Assembly: GCA_902801805.1 (NCBI GenBank)
Contig: CADCJP010000052.1
Coordinates: 1 to 9,121 of the forward strand
Source: an uncultured Erysipelotrichaceae bacterium
GTDB lineage: Bacteria; Bacillota_I; Bacilli_A; RFN20; CAG-826
Length of the DNA: 9,121 nucleotides
Direction of reading: 5' to 3'
Positions 1 through 5,978 of the stretch are shown piece after piece. The first letter of the stretch is position 1; each line of letters opens with the position of its first letter. Made by a program: the position numbers and the translations under genes. The notes under the pieces are model-generated. The model had not been told where the DNA came from. It made no database searches and was given only the letters and a program-made list of their open reading frames with translations.

Positions 1-138
1 GAAACCGCAAAAGAGAATAATTGCTATGAAGTCACTTTAAATGTGTGGCCAGGCAATGATGCCGCTTTAAAGTTCTATGAAAAAATGGGAATGAAAACCA
101 GATCAGTATTCATGGAGCATATAATGAAATCAAAATAA
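1..138 (+). CDS. GNAT-family N-acetyltransferase, C-terminal fragment
   Basis: Frame 1 is open from the window edge and gives 45 residues ending in TAA. The residues NVWPGNDAALKFYEKMGM match the last part of the GNAT fold: a beta strand, then the N..A..FYEK.GF helix and the final strand that close the acetyl-CoA site. GNAT enzymes transfer an acetyl group from acetyl-CoA to an amine; the substrate cannot be told from this end piece. The start and the acetyl-CoA binding motif lie outside the window. A strong terminator follows 21 nt after the stop, so the gene ends its transcription unit. Confidence 0.8.
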   Translation, partial: ETAKENNCYEVTLNVWPGNDAALKFYEKMGMKTRSVFMEHIMKSK

Positions 139-159
139 AGTGCGATGCAATAGGAAGAG

Positions 160-185
160 AGTTGCTAGAGAATAGCAACTTTTTT
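160..185 (+). terminator. Rho-independent terminator after the acetyltransferase
   Basis: Perfect 8-bp inverted repeat AGTTGCTA / TAGCAACT (160-167 and 173-180) around the 5-nt loop GAGAA, followed directly by TTTTT (181-185). It lies 21 nt past the stop of the acetyltransferase fragment and has the standard stem plus U-tract form. Confidence 0.85.
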
Positions 186-209
186 CATATTTATACGAGT
201 GGAATTTTG

Positions 210-223
210 CAACTAACGAGTTG
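210..223. promoter_or_regulatory. short dyad upstream of the XRE gene, possible operator
   Basis: CAACT-AACG-AGTTG is a 5-bp inverted repeat with a 4-nt centre, 66 nt upstream of the XRE-type regulator start. XRE repressors often bind short dyads in their own promoters, so an autoregulatory site is possible. The repeat is short enough to arise by chance, and no convincing -35/-10 pair was found around it. Confidence 0.2.
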
Positions 224-288
224 AATCGCTCCTATATGATTTCTTTTGCTAATATGCTTTGTTAAGATTAATTTTGAGGTAAGTAGAT

Positions 289-1263
289 ATGAATTATTCA
301 CAAAAGATTTACGAGCTAAGAAAAAAAGAAGATATTTCACAAGAAGCTTTAGCGGCCTTAATCGGCACGACTAGACAGCAAGTATCTCGTTGGGAGTGTG
401 GTGTAGCAATTCCAAATCCAAAGTTTGCCTATGCTATCGCATCTCATTTTGGTATCACTGTTGAAGAATTATTTGGTGAAAAAGTGGAAGAAGAACCGGG
501 AGACGCTAAAGAAGTATTGTCATTCCGCTTTAAAAATCTTTCTTTGTGCTTTTCGATTGTTTCTTTGATTAACTTCTGCGCTATGGTCTTATTAGGCTAT
601 TTTTCAGATGAAATATCTAAATACCTTAATGAATTAAGTGGTGCGTTTCGCGATGCTGGAGTTGATTATGATCCAGGCGCCGTTAATGGGGCTATCCGTA
701 AACTTTCAGAATCAATTTGTTCTATAGGAATAGTGTGGACGGCCATTTTCACAGCACTTCTAGGTGTGGTGTTGTTAATACTTTTATTAAGATTCATTAA
801 AACAACCAAAAACAGAATACTTCGTTCAAATTTATTCTCCTCTTCTGCTATTAGTTTTTTGGTGATAACTGCCACGCTTGTCGCTAGTGTTTTAACGTTG
901 AGTGTTGGCCAACATGTTGAATATACCAACATAAATACATTCGGATTCTTTGATGGTTTATTGTTCTTATTTGGTGCTTTATTTACTGCTGATATCTTGG
1001 TGACTTTTTTAAGAGTTATCTTAAGAAAACCATTACAAAAATCTATGGTGATTGCTCCTTGGGAAGGCTTTAGAAAAAAATATGAAATAATCTATGTTGC
1101 AATCGGTTTACCTCTTTTTATAGCCTTTATAGCATTAGGCTCAACATCATACATTGGATTTTATTTTTGTGGATTTATATATTTTCCACTAGCTTTAATC
1201 CTTTTACTAATACACATATTTGCGTGTTACAAACCTTTTGGGTCAAAGATAGTATCCAATTAA
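289..1263 (+). CDS. XRE-family HTH regulator fused to a multi-pass membrane domain, probably 3' frameshifted
   Basis: The 324-residue product starts with a helix-turn-helix of the XRE/Cro-CI type (about residues 5-63; IGTTRQQVSRWECG is the recognition-helix region). A short charged linker (64-80) follows. Then come about six hydrophobic segments, roughly 84-104, 143-170, 184-206, 217-244, 267-284 and 287-313. It is therefore probably a membrane-anchored transcription regulator; what it senses and controls cannot be read from the sequence. The start is ATG at 289 with GAGGT at 276-280, 8 nt upstream. The 3' end looks damaged: after residue 317, one extra T in the TTTT run at 1236-1239 would continue the protein for about 50 residues with another hydrophobic segment, to a stop at 1385. 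Function is inferred from domain content only. The intergenic start region (186-288) shows no clear promoter. Confidence 0.75.
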   Translation: MNYSQKIYELRKKEDISQEALAALIGTTRQQVSRWECGVAIPNPKFAYAIASHFGITVEELFGEKVEEEPGDAKEVLSFRFKNLSLCFSIVSLINFCAMVLLGYFSDEISKYLNELSGAFRDAGVDYDPGAVNGAIRKLSESICSIGIVWTAIFTALLGVVLLILLLRFIKTTKNRILRSNLFSSSAISFLVITATLVASVLTLSVGQHVEYTNINTFGFFDGLLFLFGALFTADILVTFLRVILRKPLQKSMVIAPWEGFRKKYEIIYVAIGLPLFIAFIALGSTSYIGFYFCGFIYFPLALILLLIHIFACYKPFGSKIVSN

Positions 1264-1385
1264 GACATGATGTATTAGCAATAATTTGTAATGTCATAGC
1301 GGTTCCACTTGGTTTTATTGCTAAAAACAAAGTTATTTTACCTACACCAAGAAACCAATATGAAGACACTAATGATAAATCATGA
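1233..1385 (+). other. out-of-frame 3' continuation of the XRE/membrane gene
   Basis: In the frame one base off the gene above, the DNA stays open until TGA at 1383-1385. It encodes a plausible tail: WVKDSIQLRHD, a hydrophobic stretch (LAIICNVIAVPLGFIA), then a polar end rich in N, E, D and K. It has no ribosome binding site or start of its own, and it joins smoothly to the upstream protein if one T is added to the TTTT run at 1236-1239. This is best read as the original C-terminus lost to a single-base deletion, natural or from sequencing. Confidence 0.5.
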
Positions 1386-1398
1386 GTCCATGTGGTAG

Positions 1399-1542
1399 GA
1401 ACTATCTAAAGCACGGAAAAAAGAAATAGAAATCTTCAGTGTTAATATCACAAAAGAAAAAGCGCAGTTTCTTTCTTTCAAAGCGAAAGAGCATTCGATT
1501 ATCGAAGATTATCAAGATTTACAATATTACGTTGATAAGTGA
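1399..1542 (+). pseudogene. startless coding remnant of unknown family
   Basis: The frame between the TAG at 1396-1398 and the TGA at 1540-1542 reads about 47 residues with convincing protein composition: ELSKARKKEIEIF near the start and IIEDYQDLQYYVDK at the end, strongly charged and probably helical. It has no ATG, GTG or TTG start with a ribosome binding site. It looks like the tail of a gene whose front part has been lost. The family was not recognised. It lies between a frameshifted gene and a deleted gene, in line with local decay. The 59 nt after it (1543-1601) are AT-rich with no clear signal beyond the ribosome binding site of the next gene. Confidence 0.35.
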
Positions 1543-1601
1543 AATATAAACCCTATATAGTTTTTCCTTACTCAGGTAAAATATATCTATAAGGAATTAA
1601 T

Positions 1602-2326
1602 ATGGATAAATATGATTTCCTTCTTGAAGGAAGATTAAGAGAATTAGATAAAGATCTCCATTCCAGGTTTACTGATACAGTTTTCGCTATGGAAAGAATC
1701 CTTTCTAACTATAAGTTAATCTTTCCTGATTTCACTGACCATAGTGAGCTCCATTCTTTGAATGTTATTGAGTTCTGTAATAAATTAATCGGTAAACAAA
1801 TTGATAATTTAAACGCTGATGAAATATACGCTATTTTGATGGGTTGCTATTTCCATGATACTGGTATGGGTATTAGCGAAAGAGACTATGACGAATTCAC
1901 TAAACAAATCGATTTCAAAGATTATTTTGATACACACGATAGGAATAACCGGAAAAAGAATATCCAAAGGCTCTAAAGTTACCAAATGGTAACACCATCT
2001 GCTTACCGTATTTATCCGCTTTAGTGAGATTAGCTGATGAAATCGATGTCACCGCACAAAGAAACTTACAATCTACTTATGACATTAATAAAATCACTAA
2101 AGAAATTGATTTAGTGGAATTCATGAAACATGAAGCCATTAGAGATTTAGAAGTGAAAGAAAAAGAGTTTATCTTGAAAGTCCATACAGACGATGACAAA
2201 CTCTTTGAAAAAATCAAAATCGTGGCTTCTAAGATGCAGAAAACTCTCGACTATTGCCGTAAAGCCGTAAACGGAGTGACCCCTCACATCATTACCCAAG
2301 AAAAAGTAGTGGTTGAAAGAATCTAA
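1602..2326 (+). pseudogene. HD-domain phosphohydrolase-like gene broken by an internal deletion and frameshift
   Basis: Two pieces in different frames form one HD-fold protein. Piece 1 (1602-1976, ATG after AAGGA at 1591-1595) carries the first metal-ligand region with H47 and H51 and the diagnostic YFHDTGMG (H85, D86). Piece 2, open in another frame from 1949 to the TAA at 2324-2326, carries LPNGNTICLPYLSALVRLADEID, whose Asp would be the last ligand of the H...HD...D set. The join lies near 1945-1955: NNR runs into EKEYPKALKLPNG only after a frame change, and the segment that normally separates these parts, with the middle helices and further His residues, is absent. Such HD proteins hydrolyse phosphate esters or nucleotides using divalent metals; the substrate of this one is unknown. 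As it stands, the frame stops at 1976 and the product would lack a complete metal site. A GTG at 2024 could start a 100-residue product, but no good Shine-Dalgarno precedes it. Confidence 0.75.
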
Positions 2327-2625
2327 TTACGTTCAACGTTTAAGATATTAGCAAAACCTGTCATCTCAAAGATATCGAGGATTTGTTTATTAGCGTTTTT
2401 AATGACCATGTCGCCTTGCGCGCTCATGATTTTCTGTGCCATTAAAAGGACTCTTAAACCCGCTGAAGATAAGTATTCAAGTTTAGTAAAATCTAAAACA
2501 AGTGATGTCACATCTTTTAAGCTATCTCTAATCACTTGATCAAAGTCAGGTGCGGTAATGCTATTTAATTCGCCGATTAAAGCAATGGAAAGTTGTTTTC
2601 CTTCTAATTTCTTAATGATTTCCAT
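2323..2625 (-). CDS. STAS-domain anti-sigma factor antagonist
   Basis: The 100-residue protein is a single STAS domain of the SpoIIAA/RsbV type. It has the first strands (LSIALIGELNS, 12-22), the core strand LVLDFTKLEYL (42-52) and the signature SSAGLRVLL (53-61). By alignment with SpoIIAA, Ser54 (or Ser53) is the residue phosphorylated by the partner anti-sigma kinase. In the unphosphorylated state such proteins bind the kinase and release its sigma factor. The length is normal and the domain looks complete. The start is ATG (complement of 2623-2625) with AGGGAGA (complement of 2632-2638) 6 nt upstream. No kinase, phosphatase or sigma factor gene lies nearby, so its partner must be encoded elsewhere, or the protein serves another STAS role. 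Its TAG stop overlaps the TAA of the convergent HD pseudogene within CTAA (2323-2326). Confidence 0.88.
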   Translation of the reverse strand: MEIIKKLEGKQLSIALIGELNSITAPDFDQVIRDSLKDVTSLVLDFTKLEYLSSAGLRVLLMAQKIMSAQGDMVIKNANKQILDIFEMTGFANILNVERN

Positions 2626-2776
2626 AGTATTTCTCCCTATATCATTATCATTTTACTCAATTATTGACCTAGTTAACTACAACTATTTTAAGCAATGACT
2701 TGTAGTGGTTGAAATTTCTTCGATTATCATTGAAAAAAATATGTATTTTTGCTACCTTAATCAGGAGGCAGAAACT

Positions 2777-3709
2777 ATGAAAAAGAATTATTTTAAAATA
2801 ATTGTTGCCATTGCCGCGATGATTCCTTGTTTATCTGCTTGTAATAAATATCATGAAGGTAAACTAGTTGAAGCGGAGTGTATTTATAATGGCTATGAGG
2901 AAGCCCCTGACTTTAATAAATCTTTAACTATTAATACCAAAGACTATGAAGGTTTAGTGGCCAATGGTAATGGTGACTGTTTTTCTATTGGCTCTTTTAA
3001 AATCTATGATTCACTCTATCTCGCTGATGTAAACGGCGATGGACGACGTGATTTCTGCACTGAATTTCGTTATTTAAATAAATCCCAGTATTATCATGGT
3101 TATGCTTTCTTTGACATTAAGAAAAATGTCTATCTTGAGTATTTCCTTCCTGATAATGGTAAATCCTATTATTTAGGAGAAAAAGATGGTTATTTAATTA
3201 TCAAAGAGTTTTATGGTCAGCATAATCCAACTACCTATAAAGAAGGTATAAATTATAGAAGAACTGCGACAGTATTAACTGACAAAGAAAGACCACAGCT
3301 GGTGTGGAAAGATGAAGAATTTAATCCTCATTCTTGTAGTGCCGTTTTTAAAAATGTTAATAATGGTTCGTGGACAGTCGACGACCAAGAAACAAAAGAA
3401 CAACGCTTTATCTGCGCTACTGAAAGAGCTAATGATTTATTCATAATGTATTATTTTAATGGCGTTTTAACTTTTGACTCAGATTACGCTAACGATTGCC
3501 TTACTTATGAGAAAAGTGATGCCTATGAAATAACTTTTAACAAAGATAAAACAAATAACACCGAGACTGCACTAAACTCAGGAAGATGTGAATTATGGTA
3601 TACAGTTACCTTCAAAAAAGAAGGCAAATATGATGTCAAAATAAACATTAAGAATCTCGAAATGGTTATTAGCGTCATAGTGGATAATGCTCTTTACTAT
3701 AAAAACTAA
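2777..3709 (+). CDS. putative secreted lipoprotein, unknown function
   Basis: The product is 310 residues. It has a basic start (MKKNYFK), a hydrophobic core and the lipobox LSAC at 19-22, giving a lipid-anchored Cys22 on the outer face of the membrane. The ATG at 2777 was chosen because AGGAGG (2763-2768) lies 8 nt upstream and the signal peptide begins exactly there; a GTG at 2705 in the same frame would bury the signal peptide. Residues 84-92 (DVNGDGRRD) form a DxNxDG calcium-binding loop like those in dockerins and FG-GAP repeats, set in strand-rich sequence (residues about 60-150). The C-terminal 60 residues end in a pattern of strands (ELWYTVTFKKEGKYDVKI) suggesting an Ig-like sandwich. 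It stands alone: no terminator is seen after it, and the promoter of the next operon begins 12 nt downstream. No family was recognised. Confidence 0.75.
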   Translation: MKKNYFKIIVAIAAMIPCLSACNKYHEGKLVEAECIYNGYEEAPDFNKSLTINTKDYEGLVANGNGDCFSIGSFKIYDSLYLADVNGDGRRDFCTEFRYLNKSQYYHGYAFFDIKKNVYLEYFLPDNGKSYYLGEKDGYLIIKEFYGQHNPTTYKEGINYRRTATVLTDKERPQLVWKDEEFNPHSCSAVFKNVNNGSWTVDDQETKEQRFICATERANDLFIMYYFNGVLTFDSDYANDCLTYEKSDAYEITFNKDKTNNTETALNSGRCELWYTVTFKKEGKYDVKINIKNLEMVISVIVDNALYYKN

Positions 3710-3721
3710 AACATTAAAATA

Positions 3722-3751
3722 TTGACAATTCCTATAAAAAGTAGAGATAAT
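3722..3751 (+). promoter_or_regulatory. sigma-A type promoter of the tryptophan transporter operon
   Basis: The -35 TTGACA (3722-3727) is a perfect match and the -10 GATAAT (3746-3751) matches five of six, with an 18-nt spacer. Transcription would begin near 3758, just before the T-box leader. Confidence 0.75.
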
Positions 3752-3770
3752 CAGTTATACATATCAAACC

Positions 3771-3988
3771 GATGAAGTGGAATAGTACCTTTCAAAAGTA
3801 ATTTATAGAGAGTTCTGGGTTGGTGTAACAGAATAATTGCTTGGAAGCGAATGGACCAATGAGGGCGACTAATACTCGACGGCATCACTCCGTAACCATG
3901 TGATAGTGTATGTTAGTACACGAAACCCATTAAGGTGGCATAGTAAAAGATTTTTAAGCTTTTATCCTTTTGGGAAAAAGCTTTTTTG
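3771..3988 (+). promoter_or_regulatory. T-box riboswitch, specifier TGG (tRNA-Trp)
   Basis: This leader reads uncharged tRNA-Trp. Stem I is drawable: TGG/CCA (3778-3780 with 3856-3858) below and CTTTC/GGAAG (3789-3793 with 3843-3847, one G-U) above enclose the specifier loop, with AGTA (3784-3787) on the 5' side and GAATGGA on the 3' side. The specifier is TGG at 3852-3854, followed by the usual purine. The distal part has AGAGAG (3807-3812) and the TTCTG/CAGAA hairpin (3813-3817, 3829-3833). The antiterminator is complete: AAGG (3932-3935) with CCTT (3966-3969), the 7-nt bulge TGGCATA (3936-3942), then GTAAAAG (3943-3949) with CTTTTAT (3959-3965, one G-U). The bulge TGGC pairs with GCCA, matching the G discriminator usual for bacterial tRNA-Trp. 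With charged tRNA the terminator forms and the operon is off; with uncharged tRNA the antiterminator forms and the importer is made. Confidence 0.93.
3956..3988 (+). terminator. T-box regulated intrinsic terminator
   Basis: AAGCTTTT (3956-3963) pairs with AAAAGCTT (3976-3983). After one A-A mismatch, TCC pairs with GGG (one T-G), closing a TTTT loop; TTTT follows at 3984-3987. The 5' arm (CTTTTATCC, 3959-3967) is shared with the antiterminator, so the two structures exclude each other. Confidence 0.9.
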
Positions 3989-4005
3989 TTTAATAGGAGA
4001 ATTAG

Positions 4006-4041
4006 ATGACTTATTTCTTAAAGATGACATTACGATGGTGA
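4006..4041 (+). CDS. candidate 11-residue leader peptide ending in Trp
   Basis: ATG at 4006 follows AGGAGA (3995-4000) by 5 nt and reads MTYFLKMTLRW, then TGA at 4039-4041. It lies after the T-box terminator, so it is transcribed only on read-through, and 61 nt before trpX. Its final sense codon is the only translated TGG between the promoter and the end of the three-gene operon. The TGA touches a perfect 7-bp hairpin, and codons 3-7 lie in the 5' arm of a longer stem that ends at the trpX ribosome binding site. These facts fit a leader peptide whose translation senses Trp supply. Against this, there is one Trp codon only, and such a short ORF can occur by chance. Confidence 0.4.
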   Translation: MTYFLKMTLRW

Positions 4042-4088
4042 AGACATAGGGACTTATGTCTATTTACTCGTGAACAATTTTTAAGAAA
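4014..4088 (+). promoter_or_regulatory. nested RNA stems between the leader ORF and trpX
   Basis: Outer stem: 4014-4025 pairs with 4077-4088 in 12 consecutive pairs (TTTCTTAAAGAT with ATTTTTAAGAAA, one G-U). Inner stem: AGACATA (4042-4048) pairs perfectly with TATGTCT (4055-4061) around a 6-nt loop. The 3' arm of the outer stem ends one base before GAAGGA (4089-4094), the Shine-Dalgarno of trpX. There is no T-run after either stem, so a terminator is unlikely; an effect on trpX translation or mRNA stability is more plausible. A ribosome on the leader ORF would open the outer stem. Confidence 0.4.
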
Positions 4089-4102
4089 GAAGGATTTATA
4101 AA

Positions 4103-5059
4103 ATGAAAAAACTATTTAAAACATTATTTATGTCAGCCGCTTTATTAGCGGGCTCACTCTCTTTTACCGCTTGTAACTCAAACAAGAAAACCATTGGTAT
4201 CATTCAATTTGGCACTCATGAATCATTAAATGACTGCTATAACGGTATGATCAAAGGTTTAGAAGACGAACTCAAAGAAGAATTTAATAACTATGTTATT
4301 GACCGTCAAAATAGTAACTTTGATCCCGCAGTAAGCGCCGCTCAAGCTAGCAGCTTTGTGAGCAAGAGAACAAGCATTATTGGCGCAATTGCTACACCAA
4401 GTGCGATGGCCGCTGCTAGTGCGGCTAAAGGTTCTATCCCAGTCGTCTACTGTGCAGTTAGCGATCCGAAATCAGCGGGCTTAACTGAAATGAAAAACGT
4501 GACTGGTTCTAGCGACTTATTAGATTTCGATAGCCAATTAGCTTTAATCAAGTCGTTTATTCCAGATGTTGATAAAATCGGTGTTATGTACACTCTTGGC
4601 GAAGCCAATTCCTTAAGTCAAATTGAAACATTAGATGAAAAGGCTAAAGCTTTAAATATTGAAATCGTCAGACAAGCCATCACTAATGCTAGTGAGATTC
4701 CAACCGCAACAGACACTCTTTTAAATAAGAATGTCGATTGCTTAACCAACCTCACTGATAACACAGTAGTGGGTGCTTTAGAAATCATCTTAGCGAAAAC
4801 CAACGCTAAAAAGATTCCAGTCTTTGGTAGTGAAATTGATCAAGTTAAAAATGGTTGCTTAGCCAGTGCTTCTTTAGACTATGTGACATTAGGAGAAAGA
4901 ACCGGCTCTATCATGGCTAAAATCTTAAAAGGTGAAGCTACTGCTAGTAATGATATCGCTATCAAAATCGAAGATAGTTTTAACTGCTACTCTGCTAAAG
5001 TTGCCACACAATTAGGCATCACTTTACCAGAAGTGAAGGATATGAAGAACGTGGACTAA
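4103..5059 (+). CDS. trpX: tryptophan ABC transporter, substrate-binding lipoprotein (TrpX type)
   Basis: The product is 318 residues. Its signal peptide has the lipobox FTAC at 21-24, so Cys24 is lipidated and the protein sits outside the membrane. The mature part begins IGIIQFGTHESLNDCYNGM and continues with two alternating alpha/beta lobes (DPAVSAAQASSFVSKR; PVVYCAVSDPKSAGL; KIGVMYTLGEANSL; KKIPVFGSE). This pattern is typical of the ABC_sub_bind family (Pfam PF04392), which resembles LacI-type periplasmic folds. It binds the amino acid and delivers it to the permease. Family members can bind other ligands; the Trp assignment rests on the Trp-specific T-box upstream and on the complete absence of Trp from this protein and its two partners. 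The start has GAAGGA (4089-4094) 8 nt upstream. It is the first structural gene of a three-gene operon, one base before the permease start. Confidence 0.88.
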   Translation: MKKLFKTLFMSAALLAGSLSFTACNSNKKTIGIIQFGTHESLNDCYNGMIKGLEDELKEEFNNYVIDRQNSNFDPAVSAAQASSFVSKRTSIIGAIATPSAMAAASAAKGSIPVVYCAVSDPKSAGLTEMKNVTGSSDLLDFDSQLALIKSFIPDVDKIGVMYTLGEANSLSQIETLDEKAKALNIEIVRQAITNASEIPTATDTLLNKNVDCLTNLTDNTVVGALEIILAKTNAKKIPVFGSEIDQVKNGCLASASLDYVTLGERTGSIMAKILKGEATASNDIAIKIEDSFNCYSAKVATQLGITLPEVKDMKNVD

Positions 5060-5060
5060 T

Positions 5061-5978
5061 ATGTTCGTTAGTGTTTTACTTACCATCATGCAACAAGGCC
5101 TATGCTACGCCATCGTGGCATTAGGCGTTTATATCAGCTATAAGATTTTAAATTTCCCTGATTTAACAGTTGATAGCTCTTTTCCTCTTGGTGGAATTGT
5201 CTGCTTCAGCTTAATTCAAGCGGGATGTCCATATGTTATCGCAATTATCGCCGCATTTGCCGCTGGTGCTTTAGCAGGCTTTATTACTGGCTTCATCCAC
5301 GTCAAATTTAAGATCAGCGGCTTACTATCTGGCATCATCACGATGACAGCTTTATTATCCATTAACTTTGCGATTGCTAAAGGTAATGTTCTTATTCCAT
5401 ATGGTGATAAAACAACATTATTCAATAACTCTTTCACCAGATTATTTGGTGATGACCTCACATTACTAGCCGTCGCTAACATCATCATAATGTTAGTAAT
5501 CGTGATCTTAATTAAGGTCTTAATGGATTTATTCTTTAAGACTAAAAGCGGCTATATGCTAAGAGCAGTCGGGGACAATGAACAAATGAGCATTGCCTTA
5601 GGCTCCAATAGTGGTTTTTATAAGATTCTTGGTTTATGTCTCGCTAATGGATTAGTTGCTTTAGCTTGTGCTATTTATAGCCAATACATGACTTACTATG
5701 ACAATACTTCTGGTACAGGCATGGTGGTTATCGCTTTAGCTAGTGTCATTATCGGTACAGCGATATTTAAGAACCTCAAGGTTATTAAAGGTACAACCGC
5801 AGCAATTATTGGTGCCCTTATTTATACAGCAGTATTAAACGCGATTATTGCCTTAGGTGTTCCAACATTATATTTAAAACTCGTGATGGCGGGAGCATTC
5901 TTAATTATCTTAATCTTAAACACTTATGTCTTCTCTAAAGAGAAGAAGAATAAAAAAGGAGGAGTGAATCATGCCTAA
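5061..5978 (+). CDS. trpY: tryptophan ABC transporter, permease (TrpY type)
   Basis: The 305-residue, very hydrophobic protein belongs to the BPD_transp_2 group (relatives of LivH/LivM and sugar permeases). It has about eight or nine membrane segments, for example 8-28, 41-54, 57-77, 88-106, 134-156, 186-207, 220-235, 245-267 and 272-291. The cytoplasmic loop GYMLRAVGDNEQMSIALG (164-181) is the conserved coupling loop of this family, which contacts the ATPase. It forms the path for the amino acid through the membrane. The start codon lies one base after the stop of the binding protein and has no strong Shine-Dalgarno close by (AAGGAT at 5036-5041 is too far), so translation is probably coupled. 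The end overlaps the ATPase gene by 8 nt. It contains no Trp, which is unusual for a membrane protein of this size. Confidence 0.87.
   Translation: MFVSVLLTIMQQGLCYAIVALGVYISYKILNFPDLTVDSSFPLGGIVCFSLIQAGCPYVIAIIAAFAAGALAGFITGFIHVKFKISGLLSGIITMTALLSINFAIAKGNVLIPYGDKTTLFNNSFTRLFGDDLTLLAVANIIIMLVIVILIKVLMDLFFKTKSGYMLRAVGDNEQMSIALGSNSGFYKILGLCLANGLVALACAIYSQYMTYYDNTSGTGMVVIALASVIIGTAIFKNLKVIKGTTAAIIGALIYTAVLNAIIALGVPTLYLKLVMAGAFLIILILNTYVFSKEKKNKKGGVNHA

Noticed and set aside
1232..1242. Programmed ribosomal frameshift at the TTTT-GGG run of the XRE gene
   Set aside because: No X-XXY-YYZ slippery heptamer is present in the right register and no downstream stem-loop or internal Shine-Dalgarno was seen. 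A mutation or sequencing indel is simpler.
2729..2764. TTGAAA with a 17-nt spacer to TACCTT as promoter of the lipoprotein gene at 2777
   Set aside because: The -10 match is only three of six, and the transcript would begin inside the ribosome binding site.
2705..2776. GTG at 2705 as an upstream start of the lipoprotein gene
   Set aside because: It would place 24 residues before a complete signal peptide. The ATG at 2777 has AGGAGG 8 nt upstream and begins exactly at the signal peptide.
4006..4101. Reading TGA as Trp (Mycoplasma-type code), which would extend the leader ORF through a TGG-TGA pair to a TAA at 4099-4101
   Set aside because: All confident genes use TGG for Trp with no in-frame TGA over more than 2,500 codons. 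The absence of TGA among about eight stops is weak evidence by itself, so the standard bacterial code is kept.
5216..5488. Minus-strand frame opposite the permease, and similar ones opposite the binding protein and ATPase
   Set aside because: They have no ribosome binding sites or recognisable domains and lie wholly within strong plus-strand genes.
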